Shown here: positions 34,587-36,938 of the stretch, piece by piece | How positions within the stretch are numbered: position 1 is the stretch's first letter | Layout: every line of letters starts with the position of its first letter | Assembly: GCA_036491415.1 (NCBI GenBank) | Contig: DASXCC010000025.1 | Location: 1-36,938, forward strand | DNA length: 36,938 nucleotides | DNA from: JAICKN01 sp036491415 | Lineage (GTDB): Bacteria; Acidobacteriota; Terriglobia; Terriglobales; Acidobacteriaceae | Direction: 5' to 3' | Translations under genes and position numbers: made by a program | Notes under the pieces: generated by a model | What the model saw: the letters and a program-made list of their open reading frames with translations, nothing else | Databases searched by the model: none | What the model was told of the DNA's origin: nothing

Positions 34587-34691
34587 GGTCTTATGCAGCC
34601 CCGGTGAAGGCTGTCCAAATATTGGAAATGGGGAGGGTTTGTTTGCTAAGTACCTTTGCAGGAACTTAAGTGGAAATCGCAGATAGAAACG

Positions 34692-36413
34692 TCATCGCGG
34701 GACTACAGTCTCCGATTTTTCTGAGCGCAAAAATAATTGCTGGAGCTCCGAAGAACTCGTTGTTTGCCACAAATCCGCAATTGAAGCGGGCGGTATATGC
34801 TCAAGCATTTGCGGAATATTTTTTATTTCGTTTGAAGATTGCAAAGGGTAACCAACTCCAAAGCGGCGGAATTGATCGCCGTATTCGTGGTGAGGATACT
34901 CCAGCCATGAGCACACAAAACATGGCACGTTTGCCGCCTGGCATTCCATGGCCACCGTCGAGAGAATTGTTACTCCGAACCAGGTTCGTTCGAGCAAATC
35001 GGCGGTGAGAGCGCCGGAGACAACGTGTGTTACTCGCATCTGCTCCGGCGAGAGAATTTTGTTTAACAACGCTTTCCGTTTGCGCAGGCTTTCGAAGGGA
35101 TGCAACTTTATTATGAGCTTGCGCTGATGTTGAGCCGCAAGATTGGCGAGGTGCGGCATGACATCTTTATACATCTCTTCGCCACGCACGCGATTCGGTT
35201 CATAAGCCTCGGAAAAGAACACAATCGAGTCGGCATTGCCGGAAACTTTTCTAGGTACAGCATTAGGCAGCATTTTTGCAGGAACGCCAACTTTGATTTT
35301 ATCTTTCGATATTTCACAAATACGCGCCAAGTGATCTTCTTCCATCTTGCCTTTAGCAACAATGGCATCGGCATGGACTGGCAAGAACCGATGCCGCCAA
35401 TCAAGCGCACCATGATGTATAGAGACCGTCGGTATGCCTTTGTTCTTCGCGAGCAACACGGGAAGCAGGGTATCCGGATTGTTGTCGCAAGATAAGACGG
35501 CTCGAATCGGCTCACTTTCTATGACGTTGATCCAGGCGTCTCTGATTGCCAATCCGCGCCTCAAAAACCGCGGGAAGCTTTCCAAAAGTCCCAATGCACT
35601 TACAACTGAGATTCGCGAATCGTTTGCGAGATCAGTTTTCAGTCTTTCCCATCGATTAAGAATTTTTCTCTGCTCCGCTTGATTGTCTTGACCAAAACAA
35701 TAACCCGCAAGACTCGCGCTCTGCACATTCCTGAAATGTCCGCGAATTTCACCATTCGCCCGAGTGGTAACCAGCAAAGACTCCGGATTCGGCATGTTCG
35801 CGACAAAATTCAGGCCTGTCCGCGATGCATTCACATATGCGCTGGGTATTAGCACCACCGGTTTGGCAGCGTTTGCCTTCTTTTTCGTAAAGCGACTTCT
35901 TACCTGGAATCGTTCATCGTATTTGTCCCAAAAAACTTGCACGAGGTCGCGGGGTGTCAGACTCCACAATTCGCGAACATAGTGCTGCAATTTACGAATT
36001 GCTCTTTTCTTGCTCAAAAAATGTATCGGTGCGCTTCTTATGTGGCTTAGTGCTTCCGCTTCAAAACAAGGGCGCGTAATAAAAAGTTGGTCTTGCGGAT
36101 GCAGACTTGCAGCGAAACGCTGAAGACAAGAGACTAACTGAATCGGCTCTACATACCAAAGAATGAAAAATTCCCACCAATTGATATTTTTGTCGTCGAC
36201 AAATTCAAGACCACGCGCAGTGATATCACGAACGAGATCTAAATCTCTTTCGAGTTCAGAGTATTTATCTAAGGACGCAACGGGGCACTGAAGCTCCTTC
36301 TCCCAGCGAGAGTAGGTCTCCGCTGACGCCCAGCTTAAATCGATGATGCGATCCCATTTTTGCGAGGTCCATCGATGCGGAAGATCTTGCGGATGGACAA
36401 GAAGAACTTTCAA
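34692..36413 (-). CDS. GT-B-like glycosyltransferase, capsule-synthesis type (tentative)
   Basis: A 573-residue soluble protein with no close family that I recognise. The C-terminal half has features of GT-B enzymes that build capsule-type polymers (CDP-glycerol or KpsC/KpsS style): GIPTVSIHHGALDWRHRF, DAIVAKGKMEEDHL, KLIIKLHPFES and a late GVTILSTVAMECQAANVPCFV segment. A transferase role is therefore inferred, not shown. The N-terminal half (about 1-190) is helical and charged. The start is TTG 36413 with GGAG six bases upstream, a well-placed ribosome site that supports this unusual codon. It follows the SpsF-like gene by 57 bases. Confidence 0.7.
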   Translation of the reverse strand: MKVLLVHPQDLPHRWTSQKWDRIIDLSWASAETYSRWEKELQCPVASLDKYSELERDLDLVRDITARGLEFVDDKNINWWEFFILWYVEPIQLVSCLQRFAASLHPQDQLFITRPCFEAEALSHIRSAPIHFLSKKRAIRKLQHYVRELWSLTPRDLVQVFWDKYDERFQVRSRFTKKKANAAKPVVLIPSAYVNASRTGLNFVANMPNPESLLVTTRANGEIRGHFRNVQSASLAGYCFGQDNQAEQRKILNRWERLKTDLANDSRISVVSALGLLESFPRFLRRGLAIRDAWINVIESEPIRAVLSCDNNPDTLLPVLLAKNKGIPTVSIHHGALDWRHRFLPVHADAIVAKGKMEEDHLARICEISKDKIKVGVPAKMLPNAVPRKVSGNADSIVFFSEAYEPNRVRGEEMYKDVMPHLANLAAQHQRKLIIKLHPFESLRKRKALLNKILSPEQMRVTHVVSGALTADLLERTWFGVTILSTVAMECQAANVPCFVCSWLEYPHHEYGDQFRRFGVGYPLQSSNEIKNIPQMLEHIPPASIADLWQTTSSSELQQLFLRSEKSETVVPR

Positions 36414-36470
36414 GCGATTCTCCAGGGACCTTGAACTTTTTCGCGGAAGCGCGCGGAAGCAGGAATCATT

Positions 36471-36938
36471 TCAATGCAAAGTTTTTGGTATGACATGGGA
36501 ATTCATACTCGCCAATCGTGGACCGCCCTGCATAACAGCGAGCGCTTCCAGCCAGGAAAAATCATCACGGTTATCAAGACGAGAGTAAATCTTGCGGATC
36601 AGCTTTAAATCTGCCGGCGTGTCGAGGGTCCAACGGTAGTGGCTGCAATCAAATGCGCCCTTTACAAATGTGCACTGAAACAATTCCGGATGCTCGTAAA
36701 AATATGGCGTCACATGCTCCCGCTCGTAATCATGCTTCGTCTCCTGCCATGCTTTTTTCAAGGCAGAAAACCTAACGGCTTCTACATCCAGGCCACTCGG
36801 ATATGTGCGAGGGGAACGATTATTCGCGTAGTCTGCTCCAGATTCTCTCAATGCTTTAATAACATCATCCACCAGATCAGGATCGACCATAGGATTGTCG
36901 GCGGTTATGCGAACGACCACGCCAGCGGAATATGCCAA
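36471..36938 (-). CDS. SpsF-like cytidylyltransferase, partial (5' end outside window)
   Basis: The last 155 residues of a nucleotidyltransferase of the SpsF / acylneuraminate cytidylyltransferase group: VVRITADNPMVDPDLVDDVI, YPSGLDVEAVRFSAL and EREHVTPYFYEHPELF. Such enzymes activate acidic or modified sugars with CTP for surface glycans. The N-terminal part with the nucleotide-binding start lies beyond the right edge, so no start can be given. Its place upstream of the GT-B-like gene suggests that the glycan locus continues to the right. Confidence 0.82.
   Translation of the reverse strand: MAYSAGVVVRITADNPMVDPDLVDDVIKALRESGADYANNRSPRTYPSGLDVEAVRFSALKKAWQETKHDYEREHVTPYFYEHPELFQCTFVKGAFDCSHYRWTLDTPADLKLIRKIYSRLDNRDDFSWLEALAVMQGGPRLASMNSHVIPKTLH

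Overview
The window looks like chromosomal DNA of an acidobacterium, probably class Terriglobia. This is an inference from gene content and style: a tig-clpP-clpX-lon block, several PilZ and GAF proteins of acidobacterial type, a short Cys-rich protein typical of that group, a lone AmmeMemoRadiSam-type radical SAM enzyme and a large exopolysaccharide locus. I saw no rRNA, tRNA, CRISPR array, integrase or transposase.

Positions 1-7000 carry a plus-strand housekeeping block: trigger factor, ClpP, ClpX and Lon, a strong intrinsic terminator, a small two-helix membrane protein and the ribosome-assembly GTPase EngB. Together they cover folding, regulated proteolysis and ribosome assembly.

Positions 6900-15750 form a signalling and envelope region. 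It holds a pseudo-receiver/PilZ protein, a PilZ-RDD membrane protein, a small Cys-rich anchored protein, a GAF-TM-AMIN-amidase fusion, a lipoprotein, a radical SAM enzyme, a PilZ-GAF-TM-Sel1 protein and a zinc-ribbon/GAF protein. The three GAF domains are paralogues that share four cysteines at exactly the same spacing (C-X24-C-X8-C-X13-C), although they are joined to three unrelated outputs. This is the best candidate in the window for an undescribed system: a cysteine-based, possibly metal- or Fe-S-binding sensor that couples cytoplasmic state to cell-wall hydrolysis and envelope assembly.

Positions 15860-36938 hold an exopolysaccharide or surface-glycan locus, mostly on the minus strand. 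It contains a polyprenyl-phosphate sugar-1-phosphate transferase (initiation), an SLBB-type export protein, five GT4 and one GT2 glycosyltransferases, a D-glucuronyl C5-epimerase-like protein, a two-domain dehydrogenase, an AsnB-type amidotransferase, a methyltransferase, a Wzy-like polymerase/ligase, a Wzx-like flippase, a GT-B-like protein and the end of an SpsF-like cytidylyltransferase cut by the window edge. Many genes are joined by 4-base ATGA or GTGA overlaps. The contents suggest a Wzx/Wzy-type glycan that may contain epimerised and amidated uronic acids. No Wzc-type co-polymerase or UDP-sugar dehydrogenase is visible, so the locus probably continues beyond the right edge or is completed elsewhere.
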